A stretch of DNA of 64,000 nt, from NCBI GenBank assembly GCA_020249435.1, contig JADCFQ010000045.1:1-64000 (forward strand), given 5' to 3'. A model generated the notes under the pieces. That model had not been told where the DNA came from and made no database searches. It saw only the letters and a list, made by a program, of their open reading frames with translations. Positions within the stretch are counted from its first letter, which is position 1. The number at the start of each line of letters is the position of its first letter. This stretch comes from Roseomonas sp. Lineage in GTDB: Bacteria > Pseudomonadota > Alphaproteobacteria > Acetobacterales > Acetobacteraceae. Of this stretch, positions 46,845 through 54,600 are shown one piece after another. A program made the position numbers and the translations under genes.

Positions 46845-47554
46845 GCCGCAACACCGGGGATGGGCCGCACGGCGCCAAGCGCGGCACCGCGCCGGGCAGC
46901 TACGATTTCCGCCATGATGGAAAGCGCAATTTCCGGCGCTGTGATCGCTTCAATGTTCAAGCCAACTGGCGCATGGATGCGCCCCATGGCTTCCGCATTA
47001 TGGCCAAGCTCCGTCAGGCGCGCGATGCGCTTGGCATGGGTGCGCCGGCTGCCGAGTGCGCCGATGTAAAACGCCTCACTCTTCAGCGCCGCATCCAAGG
47101 CAGGGTCATCCAGCTTCGGGTCATGCGTCAGAGTCACCACCGCGGTGCGCGCATCAGGCGCCAAGGCTTCCATCGCCTCATCCGGCCAATCGGTGGAAAG
47201 CGTCACCCCTGGCAGGCGTTCTTCGCTGGCAAAGGCGCGGCGCGGGTCCACCACCACCATGGCAAAGCCAAGCGGGGCGGCCATCGGCGCCATGGCCTGC
47301 GCGATATGCACGGCACCCACAACAATGATCCGGAGCGGCGGGTTATGCGGATGCACAAACCAGGTCTCATCCGCCAGCGTCACATTGCCGGCTTCTTCGC
47401 TGCCGAGTGCCGCCTTGGACGCTTCCACCAGCGCCGCCGGCATATCATCACCGGGCCAAAGCAGCTGCGCGCCATCGGAAAGCCGCGTCAGCAGCACAAC
47501 GGGGCGCTTGGCAGCGCGTTCGGCTTGCAACCGCGCGAGGGTGCTGGCCTTCAT
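46841..47554 (-). CDS. XdhC/CoxF family protein, Rossmann-domain part
   Basis: This 237-residue protein of the XdhC family binds and helps insert molybdenum cofactor into hydroxylases. The C-terminal Rossmann domain is clear: 'IIVVGAVHIAQAMAPMA', 'MVVVDPRRAFASEERLPG' and 'FYIGALGSRRTHAKRIARL', then 'HAPVGLNIEAITAPEIALSI'. The usual N-terminal XdhC_CoxI domain is encoded separately by the preceding gene (47551-47880), so the pair is a split XdhC. Both ends overlap neighbours by four bases. Confidence 0.88.
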   Translation of the reverse strand: MKASTLARLQAERAAKRPVVLLTRLSDGAQLLWPGDDMPAALVEASKAALGSEEAGNVTLADETWFVHPHNPPLRIIVVGAVHIAQAMAPMAAPLGFAMVVVDPRRAFASEERLPGVTLSTDWPDEAMEALAPDARTAVVTLTHDPKLDDPALDAALKSEAFYIGALGSRRTHAKRIARLTELGHNAEAMGRIHAPVGLNIEAITAPEIALSIMAEIVAARRGAALGAVRPIPGVAA

Positions 47555-47880
47555 GACAAAGGCTCCACAAACACCTTCACCTTGCCGCCGCAGGATAGCC
47601 CGACTTCCCAGGCGCGCTCATCGGAAATGCCAAAATCGAGCAATTGCGGCGCGCCGCTTGCCATGGATTGCCGCGCGGCATCCGCAACGGCCCCTTCAAT
47701 GCAGCCGCCAGAAACCGATCCCGCCAGCTTGCCCGATTTGGTGATGGCCAAGCGCGATCCCGCCGGGCGTGGCGAGGACCCCCAGGTTTCCACCACGGTC
47801 GCGATGGCAACATCTTCCCCCGCCGCTTTCCAATTGGCAGCGATGGCCAGGATATCTTCGGCATTGTCGTTCTGGGTCAT
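47551..47880 (-). CDS. XdhC/CoxI N-terminal domain protein
   Basis: This 109-residue protein consists only of the XdhC_CoxI N-terminal domain. The cysteine motif appears in 'SVSGGCIEGAVADAA' and again in 'GLSCGGKVKVFVEPL', with 'VVETWGSSPRPAGSRLAIT' before them; these conserved segments are thought to bind the cofactor or sulfur. It is translated just before the Rossmann-domain partner with an ATGA overlap. In many bacteria the two domains are fused, so they presumably form one functional unit here. Confidence 0.88.
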   Translation of the reverse strand: MTQNDNAEDILAIAANWKAAGEDVAIATVVETWGSSPRPAGSRLAITKSGKLAGSVSGGCIEGAVADAARQSMASGAPQLLDFGISDERAWEVGLSCGGKVKVFVEPLS

Positions 47881-49127
47881 GCGACCATCCTCCTGCTTTG
47901 GCCTGTGCGCGGATCGGATAAGGTTTGGATCAGCGCCCGCAGGCTTTCAAGATTATGCACGGGCCGGAAATCATCCACGTGGGGCAGCATGGCCCGAATG
48001 CCCTGGGATTTCGGTTGAAAGCCCGAAAAACGCAACAGCGGATTGAGCCAGATCAGACGCGTGCAGGATTGCCGGAGCCTCTCGGTCGCTTCCGCCAGCC
48101 CTGCCGCGCCTTCGCGATCAAGCCCATCCGTGATCAGCAGCACCACCGCCCCCTGGCCCAATACGCGCCGCGCCCAAAGCTTGTTGAACAGGCCCAGGCT
48201 TTCGCCAATCCGCGTGCCACCCGACCAATCGGGCACGATGTGGGAGACCATCTCAAAGGCGAATTCGGGATCGCGATGGCGCAATTGCCGCGTCACATTC
48301 GTCAGCCGCGTGCCGAACAGGAAGCTATGCACCCGGTCGCGTTCATTGGTGACGGCATGGAGGAAATGCAGCAGGATTTGCGCATAACGCGCCATGCTGC
48401 CGCTGATATCGCACAGCACCACCAAGGGCGGCGGCTTTTCCTGCCGCTGCCTGTGTTCCAGCTTCAGGATATCGCCCCCAAGCCGCAGGCTTTGGCGCAG
48501 TGTCGCGCGCAAATCCACGATGCGCCCTGAAGGATGGGTGCGAAAGCGCCGCGTTGGTTTTTCATCCAAGGGCAGCGATAATTTGCGAATTTCCTGCTTG
48601 GCGGCAGCAATCTCCGCCGCTGACATGGCCTCGAAATCGAGCTTTTGCAGTTTTTCGCGGTCGCTGACCGTGAAGCTCATATCATGGCGCGGTGGTTCTT
48701 CTTCAGGCGGGCGGGGCTTGGGTTTTTCGCCCTGCATGGCTTCGGCCAAACGGCGCGATGCCGGTGGGGGTTTTTCGGAAGGTGGCTTATGGCCATCCAG
48801 CGCCGCCATGGCGGCAGCATGCGCAGCCGCTTCCGGGTCGCGCCAGAACAACTGAAACGCCTGATCGAACAACTCGAAATGCTCGCGCCGATGCACCATC
48901 ACGGCGCGCAAAGCAGCATGCACTTGCCGGCGATCCCCGATATCAATCGCGTTCAAGGCGGCGAGGGCGCTGAGGGCCTCACCAGGCCCAAGCGGCAGGC
49001 CGGAACGGCGCAGCAGCCGCGTGAAAGCCAGCAGATTGGCGGCGAGATGCCCACCCGCACCCGGCGCCGTGGCCAGCAAGGGCTGGCCGCCAGCGATGAT
49101 CCGGGCAGGGTCGCGATCCGGCGTCAC
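47877..49127 (-). CDS. CoxE-type von Willebrand factor A domain protein
   Basis: CoxE works with the AAA+ ATPase CoxD in maturing the copper-sulfur-molybdenum site of CO dehydrogenase in Oligotropha (family knowledge). The 416-residue protein has the CoxE/VWA domain with the MIDAS segment 'LVVLCDISGSMARYAQILLH' (DxSxS type), then 'DWSGGTRIGESLGLF' and 'VVLLITDGLDREGAAGL'. The charged central region around 150-180 is a linker. Start and stop overlap coxD and the XdhC-N gene. It is found with other Mo hydroxylases too, so the client enzyme is uncertain. Confidence 0.88.
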   Translation of the reverse strand: MTPDRDPARIIAGGQPLLATAPGAGGHLAANLLAFTRLLRRSGLPLGPGEALSALAALNAIDIGDRRQVHAALRAVMVHRREHFELFDQAFQLFWRDPEAAAHAAAMAALDGHKPPSEKPPPASRRLAEAMQGEKPKPRPPEEEPPRHDMSFTVSDREKLQKLDFEAMSAAEIAAAKQEIRKLSLPLDEKPTRRFRTHPSGRIVDLRATLRQSLRLGGDILKLEHRQRQEKPPPLVVLCDISGSMARYAQILLHFLHAVTNERDRVHSFLFGTRLTNVTRQLRHRDPEFAFEMVSHIVPDWSGGTRIGESLGLFNKLWARRVLGQGAVVLLITDGLDREGAAGLAEATERLRQSCTRLIWLNPLLRFSGFQPKSQGIRAMLPHVDDFRPVHNLESLRALIQTLSDPRTGQSRRMVA

Positions 49128-50011
49128 CCCGCGCGAACCTCCGCAATAAGCCGCGCGGCTTCCTCGCCCTTCAGCTTGGCGATGTCATCCTGGTATTTCA
49201 GCAAAACGCCGAGGGTTTCATCCACCACGCCCTGCTCCAGCGCCTTGGCATCCAATGCGGCCAAAGCCTGCGCCCAATCAATCGTCTCGGCCACACCGGG
49301 CAGCTTGAAGTAATCGCCATCGCGCAGCTTTTGCACAAAGGCGACCACCTGGGCGGAAAGCGCTTCCGGCAGGCCAGGGGCGCGCAGTTTCAGAATGGCG
49401 CGTTCACGCGACGCATCCGGGTAATCCACCCAGTGATAGAGGCAGCGCCGGCGCACGGCATCATGCACTTCGCGCGTCCGGTTGGAGGTGATGATGACAA
49501 CCGGCGGGGTTGCGGCCTTTACCGTGCCGAGCTCAGGAATCGTGACTTGAAAATCCGCGAGGATTTCCAGCAAGAACGCCTCAAAAGGTTCATCGGCGCG
49601 GTCAAGCTCATCAATCAGCAGCACGGCGGGGCTGCCTTCCAGCGCATCCAGCAAGGGGCGCGGCTGAAGGAATTTGCGGTCATAAATCCCGCGATCAAGC
49701 GCGGCGGGGTCCACATCGCCGGCAGCTTCCGCGAGGCGTATCGCCATCAATTGCCGCGCGTGATTCCATTCATAGGCCGCCGAGGAAATATCAAGGCCAT
49801 CATAGCATTGCAGCCGCACCAACCGGCGCGGCAGCTTGGCCGCCAGCACCTTGGCGATTTCCGTCTTGCCGGTGCCCGGTTCGCCTTCCAGGAACAGCGG
49901 GCGGCCCATGGTCAGTGCCAGATGGATGGTGGTGGCGAGCGCACGATCCGCCACATAGCCACCCGCGCCGAGCAGCGCCTGGGTTTCGGCAACGCTTGCG
50001 GGCAGGCTCAC
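49124..50011 (-). CDS. MoxR-type AAA+ ATPase (CoxD-like)
   Basis: This AAA+ chaperone of the MoxR family has 295 residues. Walker A is GEPGTGKT (43-50), Walker B 'AVLLIDELDRADEPFEAFLL', and sensor/arginine finger regions include 'VVIITSNRTREVHDAVRRRC'. MoxR ATPases act with VWA partners; here coxE follows immediately with an ATGA overlap, fitting CoxD-CoxE. It is cytoplasmic and presumably remodels a molybdenum hydroxylase during cofactor insertion. Confidence 0.9.
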   Translation of the reverse strand: MSLPASVAETQALLGAGGYVADRALATTIHLALTMGRPLFLEGEPGTGKTEIAKVLAAKLPRRLVRLQCYDGLDISSAAYEWNHARQLMAIRLAEAAGDVDPAALDRGIYDRKFLQPRPLLDALEGSPAVLLIDELDRADEPFEAFLLEILADFQVTIPELGTVKAATPPVVIITSNRTREVHDAVRRRCLYHWVDYPDASRERAILKLRAPGLPEALSAQVVAFVQKLRDGDYFKLPGVAETIDWAQALAALDAKALEQGVVDETLGVLLKYQDDIAKLKGEEAARLIAEVRAG

Positions 50012-50619
50012 TTCAGCATCAACGCGACAATAGCAAGCCAGATCGCGCCCCCCACCCAGGCGAGCAGCGGAATCCCAAGCGGCGCTTCCGGCAGCAATTC
50101 AAAGATTGAAATGCCGCCGCCAGCGGCAGGCGGGGTAGGCAGGGGGACGGGCGCGGCGCCGGGGGCCGCGGGTTCCGCAGCGGCGACGGCGGCAGCGAAG
50201 CGATCAAAGAATTGATCGGACATTTGCTTGGCGGTCGCATCAATCAGCCGCGCACCAAGCTGCGCCATCTTGCCGCCGACCTGGGCCTTTACCGCGAATT
50301 TCAGCAGCGTTTCATTGGGGCCAGTTTCTTCCAGCGATACGTCAGCGCCCCCCTTGGCGAAGCCCATGGCGCCGCCATTGCCTTCGCCTGAAATGGTGTA
50401 GGAAGCCGGCGCCTGGATATTCTCCAGCTTCACCTTGCCGCCGAATTTCGCGGCCATGGGGCCGATCTTCACCGCCACCTTGGCCTCAAACGCGTCATCG
50501 GCGGTTTTGGTCACGCTTTCACAGCCGGGAATCGCGGCCTTCAGCATTTCGGGGTCGTTCAGCGCGTCCCAGACGCGCTGGCGGGGCGCGGGGATGCGGC
50601 GCTCGCCATTCATATCCAT
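50008..50619 (-). CDS. CoxG-like carbon monoxide dehydrogenase subunit G family protein
   Basis: This SRPBCC-fold protein has 203 residues from the ATG at 50619, which has AGGAG upstream; a longer upstream reading of 30 codons was rejected. It opens MDMNGERRIPAPRQRVWDAL, followed by 'IPGCESVTKTADDAFEAKV' and 'KIGPMAAKFGGKVKLENIQA', typical CoxG features. The C-terminus has a Pro/Ala linker and a hydrophobic helix ('GIPLLAWVGGAIWLAIVALM'), fitting a tail anchor that in the known system recruits the enzyme to the membrane. It is first gene of the cox-type operon. Confidence 0.88.
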   Translation of the reverse strand: MDMNGERRIPAPRQRVWDALNDPEMLKAAIPGCESVTKTADDAFEAKVAVKIGPMAAKFGGKVKLENIQAPASYTISGEGNGGAMGFAKGGADVSLEETGPNETLLKFAVKAQVGGKMAQLGARLIDATAKQMSDQFFDRFAAAVAAAEPAAPGAAPVPLPTPPAAGGGISIFELLPEAPLGIPLLAWVGGAIWLAIVALMLK

Positions 50620-50760
50620 GGGGTGATCTCCTGCTTCCCCCCAAACTAGGGGCGCAAGGCCATGGGGGAAAGGGGGCGCCCCCTTGTGGCGAGGCGGATC
50701 ATCCGGCAATCACGCTTTTGACGGGTATCAGCCCGCAAGGTTTGAGGGAGTCCCTGGCCC

Positions 50761-52155
50761 ATGAAGGCGACCAGCTTCGCCCTGATGTTGTTCCTGGCGC
50801 TGCCCCTGCCGGTTCAGGCCGCTGGGGTTTCCGGCGCGGGCATGAGCCTGGCCTGGGGCCTGCCCTTTGCCGGGCTATTGCTGTCCATCGCGCTGATGCC
50901 GCTGCTGGCGGGGCATGTCTGGCACCATCACTACGGCAAGATCGCCGCCGGCTGGGCTTTGCTGCTGGTGCTGCCCTTTGCCGTTGCTTTCGGGCCGGAA
51001 GTCGCCGCGTCCGAGGTCTGGCATATCCTGTTGCAGGAATACATCCCCTTCATCGCCCTGCTGCTGGCGCTATACGTGACGGGTGGGGGCGTGCTGCTGA
51101 AAGGCACGCTGATCGGCACGCCGGCCACCAATACCGCCTTGCTCGCCTTCGGCACGGTGATCGCGAGTGTCATGGGCACCACAGGCGCTTCCATGCTGCT
51201 GATCCGCCCTGTTTTGCGCGCCAATGCCTTTCGTCAGCGCAAGATCCATACCTTTGTGTTTTTCATCTTCCTGGTCAGCAATATCGGCGGATCACTGACA
51301 CCGCTGGGGGATCCGCCGCTTTATCTCGGCTTCCTCAAGGGTGTGTCCTTCTTCTGGACCACGACGCATATGTTCGGCGAATTCCTGCTCTGCGCTGTGC
51401 TGCTGCTTGCGGCCTATTATGTGCTGGATAGTTGGGCCTGGGCGCGTGAGAAGCCGGTGGCACCAGTGATTGAAAAGCGCGAGAAACTCTCCATCGAAGG
51501 CTATGCCAATCTGTGGCTGATTGGCGCGGTGGTGCTGATGGTGCTGGCGCAGGGCTATTGGCGGCCAGGTGATGTGGCGCTGTTTGGCGAGAAGATCGGC
51601 CTGGAACGGTTGGTGGGTGTGGCGGTGTTTGTTGCCATTGCCGCCATTTCCATGTGGGTCACGCCGCGGCAATTGCGCGATGATAATGGCTTCGCCTGGG
51701 GCGCCATTTTGGAAGTCGCCAAGCTTTTCGCTGCCATTTTCGTGACCATGGCCCCGGTGCTTGCGATACTCCGCGCCGGCACGGCGGGCGCGGCGGCGCC
51801 GCTGGTGGCGCTGACCTCCGGCGCGGGCGGGGAGCCGATTCCCTGGGTCTATTTCTGGCTGACCGGGGCGCTGTCTTCCTTTCTGGATAATGCGCCGACC
51901 TATCTGGTGTTCTTCAACCTTGCCGGCGGTAATCCCGCGCATCTGATGACGGAAGGTGCCTTGACACTCGCCGCGATTTCCTGCGGCGCGGTCTTCATGG
52001 GGGCCAATTCCTATATCGGCAATGCGCCGAATTTCATGGTCAAGGCGATTGTGGAAGAACAGGGTGTGCGCATGCCATCCTTCTTTGGCTATTGCGCCTG
52101 GGCCCTTGTGGTCCTGATCCCGCTTTTCGTGCTGGTGACCTTCATCTTCTTCTGA
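50761..52155 (+). CDS. NhaD/ArsB-like sodium:proton antiporter (ion transporter superfamily)
   Basis: This polytopic membrane protein of 464 residues has an N-terminal signal-like segment and about eleven further hydrophobic stretches. The segments 'FIFLVSNIGGSLTPLGDPPL' and 'LSSFLDNAPTYLVFFNLAGG' correspond to the paired re-entrant motifs of NhaD and related ion-transporter-superfamily carriers. Substrate could be Na+/H+, or a carboxylate as in CitM relatives; the 'GDPPL' and 'DNAPT' motifs favour NhaD type. It is followed within 11 bases by an isocitrate-lyase-family gene, so co-transcription is likely. Confidence 0.82.
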   Translation: MKATSFALMLFLALPLPVQAAGVSGAGMSLAWGLPFAGLLLSIALMPLLAGHVWHHHYGKIAAGWALLLVLPFAVAFGPEVAASEVWHILLQEYIPFIALLLALYVTGGGVLLKGTLIGTPATNTALLAFGTVIASVMGTTGASMLLIRPVLRANAFRQRKIHTFVFFIFLVSNIGGSLTPLGDPPLYLGFLKGVSFFWTTTHMFGEFLLCAVLLLAAYYVLDSWAWAREKPVAPVIEKREKLSIEGYANLWLIGAVVLMVLAQGYWRPGDVALFGEKIGLERLVGVAVFVAIAAISMWVTPRQLRDDNGFAWGAILEVAKLFAAIFVTMAPVLAILRAGTAGAAAPLVALTSGAGGEPIPWVYFWLTGALSSFLDNAPTYLVFFNLAGGNPAHLMTEGALTLAAISCGAVFMGANSYIGNAPNFMVKAIVEEQGVRMPSFFGYCAWALVVLIPLFVLVTFIFF

Positions 52156-52165
52156 GGAAATTTCG

Positions 52166-53086
52166 ATGCCTTACGTAATCGCTGATGATCTGCCCCATGA
52201 ACCCGCCGGTGTGCGCTTCCGCCGCCTGCTGGAACGCCCAGAAATCCTGCAAATGCCGGGCGCGCATTTAGGCATTGCTGCCTTGCTCGCGAAAAAGGCG
52301 GGGTTTGAGGCGCTCTATATGTCAGGCGCTGCCATGTCGGCCACCATGGGCCTGCCCGATCTTGGCATGATCACGGTGGATGACGTGTCCTGGCATGTGC
52401 GCCAGGTGGTGCGTGCTTCTGCCCTGCCGGTGCTGGTGGATGGCGATACCGGCTATGGTGAGGCGCTGAACGTCATGCACATGGTGCGCTGCTTTGAAGA
52501 AGCAGGCGCCGGCGCGGTGCATTTGGAAGACCAGTTGCTGCCCAAGAAATGCGGCCACTTGAACGACAAGAAACTGGCCCCGGTGGATGAAATGGCGGCC
52601 AAGGTCGCGGCGGCGCGTAAGGCCAGGCGCAACCTGGTGATCATCGCGCGCACCGATGCTGTGGCGAATGAGGGCATGGATGCCGCCGTTGATCGCGCCA
52701 AGCGCTATCTGGAAGCCGGCGCCGATGCGATCTTCCCAGAAGCGCTGACCACCGCTGAGATGTTTCGCGAATTCGCCGCGCGCATGCCGGGGGTGAAGTT
52801 GTTGGCAAATATGACCGAGTTCGGCCGCACGCCGTTTTTCACGGCAACCGAATTCCAGCAAATGGGCTATGCGATGGTGATCTGGCCCGTCAGCCATCTG
52901 CGCATCGCCGCCCGCGCCATGGAAGATTTGTATGGTGCGATCAAGGCTGATGGCGGCACGCATAACATGGTCGGGCGCATGCAAACCCGCGCGGCGCTGT
53001 ATGAGACGATTGGCTATCACGCCTATGAATCGCTTGATGCCAGCCTAGTGCGGACCATTGTACCGGAAGGCATGCCGCAGAATTGA
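52166..53086 (+). CDS. Isocitrate lyase/PEP mutase superfamily enzyme (PrpB-like)
   Basis: This TIM-barrel enzyme of 306 residues has a GAGG site before the ATG. The superfamily signature KKCGH (127-131) has the catalytic Cys129. The metal site DGDTGYGE is typical, with 'GAGAVHLEDQLLPKKCGHL' and 'LVIIARTDAVANEGMD'. It could be 2-methylisocitrate lyase or another carboxy-cleaving member such as oxaloacetate decarboxylase or dimethylmalate lyase. No prpC or prpD is nearby, so the propionate pathway role is not supported by context and no symbol is given. Confidence 0.85.
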   Translation: MPYVIADDLPHEPAGVRFRRLLERPEILQMPGAHLGIAALLAKKAGFEALYMSGAAMSATMGLPDLGMITVDDVSWHVRQVVRASALPVLVDGDTGYGEALNVMHMVRCFEEAGAGAVHLEDQLLPKKCGHLNDKKLAPVDEMAAKVAAARKARRNLVIIARTDAVANEGMDAAVDRAKRYLEAGADAIFPEALTTAEMFREFAARMPGVKLLANMTEFGRTPFFTATEFQQMGYAMVIWPVSHLRIAARAMEDLYGAIKADGGTHNMVGRMQTRAALYETIGYHAYESLDASLVRTIVPEGMPQN

Positions 53087-53107
53087 GGTTATGTCGGGCG
53101 CGGTGCT

Positions 53108-53362
53108 TCAGCCCCCGCGCCCGGAAAAGGCGTTGAAGGTTTGCAGCGTATAGGTGTCTTTCACGCCGGGCACGGTCTGGATGGTTTCCACCACGAAAAG
53201 CCCGATATCGCGCCCGGCTTCCAGATAGAATTTCCCAAGCAAATCATATTGGCCGGAAATGGAATGCATTTCTGAAAGCTCGGGGATGCCATCAGCCATC
53301 TCGCGCGCCACGCGATAGGCTTGGCCCATCTCGCACTTGATCATCACGAATATGGCGCGCAT
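53108..53362 (-). CDS. Stand-alone Lrp/AsnC ligand-binding (RAM) domain protein
   Basis: This 84-residue protein equals the C-terminal RAM domain of Lrp/AsnC regulators ('MRAIFVMIKCEMGQAYRVAR', 'MHSISGQYDLLGKFYLEAGR', ending 'TYTLQTFNAF'), without the DNA-binding HTH. Such short proteins oligomerise and may bind amino acids or modulate full-length Lrp proteins (family knowledge). It is the only minus-strand gene between two plus-strand blocks and is probably monocistronic. Confidence 0.88.
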   Translation of the reverse strand: MRAIFVMIKCEMGQAYRVAREMADGIPELSEMHSISGQYDLLGKFYLEAGRDIGLFVVETIQTVPGVKDTYTLQTFNAFSGRGG

Positions 53363-53473
53363 GGCATTGGCCCTCCTGGAACCAGCATATGCTAACGCGG
53401 AACCCGCCCCGCGGGAAACGCGCCCGCACCGCAGGCCGGGTTAATTTGCAAAGCGCATGGCATTATGACTAAG

Positions 53474-53497
53474 TTTTGGGCGAAAAATCGCCCAAAA
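53474..53497 (+). promoter_or_regulatory. Perfect inverted repeat upstream of the OppF-like gene
   Basis: A 10-bp perfect stem, TTTTGGGCGA (53474-53483) and TCGCCCAAAA (53488-53497), has a loop of four A residues. It lies about 50 bases before the OppF-like start and about 110 bases from the divergent RAM-domain gene. It could be an operator for a dimeric regulator or a leader hairpin. No terminator U-tract follows on the plus strand. Confidence 0.5.
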
Positions 53498-53547
53498 GCC
53501 GGTCGGGTGCCCTCTCCAGGCGGCATAGGGCTTGCTTAACAAGGAAC

Positions 53548-54600
53548 ATGGTTTTGCCCCCTCCTGCCCCAGATCACGGCGGCGCCGCCCAGCCCTTGCT
53601 CGAAACCCGTGGCCTCGTGAAGCATTTCCCCATCCGGGGTGGCCTGTTTGGTCGCCAAATGGGGGAGGTGCGCGCGGTGGATGGCGTCTCCCTCACTGTG
53701 CGCAAGGGGGAGACCTTGGGCATTGTGGGCGAAAGCGGCTGTGGCAAATCCACCACGGCTCGGCTGCTGATGCGCCTGCTCGACCCCGGCGCGGGGGAGA
53801 TGATATTTGATGGCGAACCGGTCGGCCGGGATGATCTGGGCGGCGGCATATCGTTGAAAGAGTATCGCCGCCAGGTGCAGATGGTGTTTCAGGATTCCTA
53901 CGCCTCCCTGAACCCGCGCCTGCCGATTGAAGACAGCATCGCCTTCGCCCCTGAAGTGCATGGCGTGCCGGTGGCGGAAGCGCGCGAAAGGGCGCGGGAA
54001 TTGCTCGCTGCCGTTGGCCTGGCACCCGCACAATTCGCCCGGCGCTATCCGCATGAATTATCCGGCGGTCAGCGCCAGCGGGTGAATATCGCCCGCGCAC
54101 TCGCGCTCCGCCCGCGTTTGGTCATTCTGGATGAACCGGTCTCGGCGCTCGATAAAAGCGTGGAGGCGCAGGTGCTGAACCTGCTCGTGGACCTCAAGGA
54201 AAGCTTTGGCCTGACCTATGTTTTCATCAGCCATGACCTGAATGTGGTGCAATACATCAGCGACCGCGTGCTGGTGATGTATCTGGGCCAGGTGGCGGAG
54301 GAAGGCCCGGTGGATGAGATCTATAGCCGCCCGGCGCATCCCTATACCCAGGCACTTTTGGCGTCGCGCCCCTCCATGGACCCGGCGCAGCGCCGCACTG
54401 AACCGCCGCTGACGGGCGACCCGCCCAACCCGGTGAACCCGCCTTCCGGCTGCCGTTTCCGCACCCGCTGCCCTTTTGCCGAGGCGGTTTGCGCCGAAAT
54501 CCCGCCTGTCGCGGCCACGCTCAGCCCCGGCCATACCGCTGCCTGCCATATGGCGCTGCCCGGTAGTGGCCACAGCAAGGCCGGGGGGATGGCGGCATGA
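53548..54600 (+). CDS. Oligopeptide ABC transporter ATP-binding protein (OppF/DppF-like)
   Basis: This 350-residue ATPase starts at ATG 53548, which has AAGGA directly upstream; a longer frame begins inside the hairpin region and was rejected. Walker A is [15 protein letters not shown], the signature '[20 protein letters not shown]', and Walker B 'LVILDEPVSALDKSVE'. The C-terminal oligopeptide domain includes 'GCRFRTRCPFAEAVC'. It is followed by an OppD-like ATPase with an ATGA overlap. Unusually there are no permease or receptor genes beside the pair in this window. Confidence 0.9.
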   Translation: MVLPPPAPDHGGAAQPLLETRGLVKHFPIRGGLFGRQMGEVRAVDGVSLTVRKGETLGIVGESGCGKSTTARLLMRLLDPGAGEMIFDGEPVGRDDLGGGISLKEYRRQVQMVFQDSYASLNPRLPIEDSIAFAPEVHGVPVAEARERARELLAAVGLAPAQFARRYPHELSGGQRQRVNIARALALRPRLVILDEPVSALDKSVEAQVLNLLVDLKESFGLTYVFISHDLNVVQYISDRVLVMYLGQVAEEGPVDEIYSRPAHPYTQALLASRPSMDPAQRRTEPPLTGDPPNPVNPPSGCRFRTRCPFAEAVCAEIPPVAATLSPGHTAACHMALPGSGHSKAGGMAA

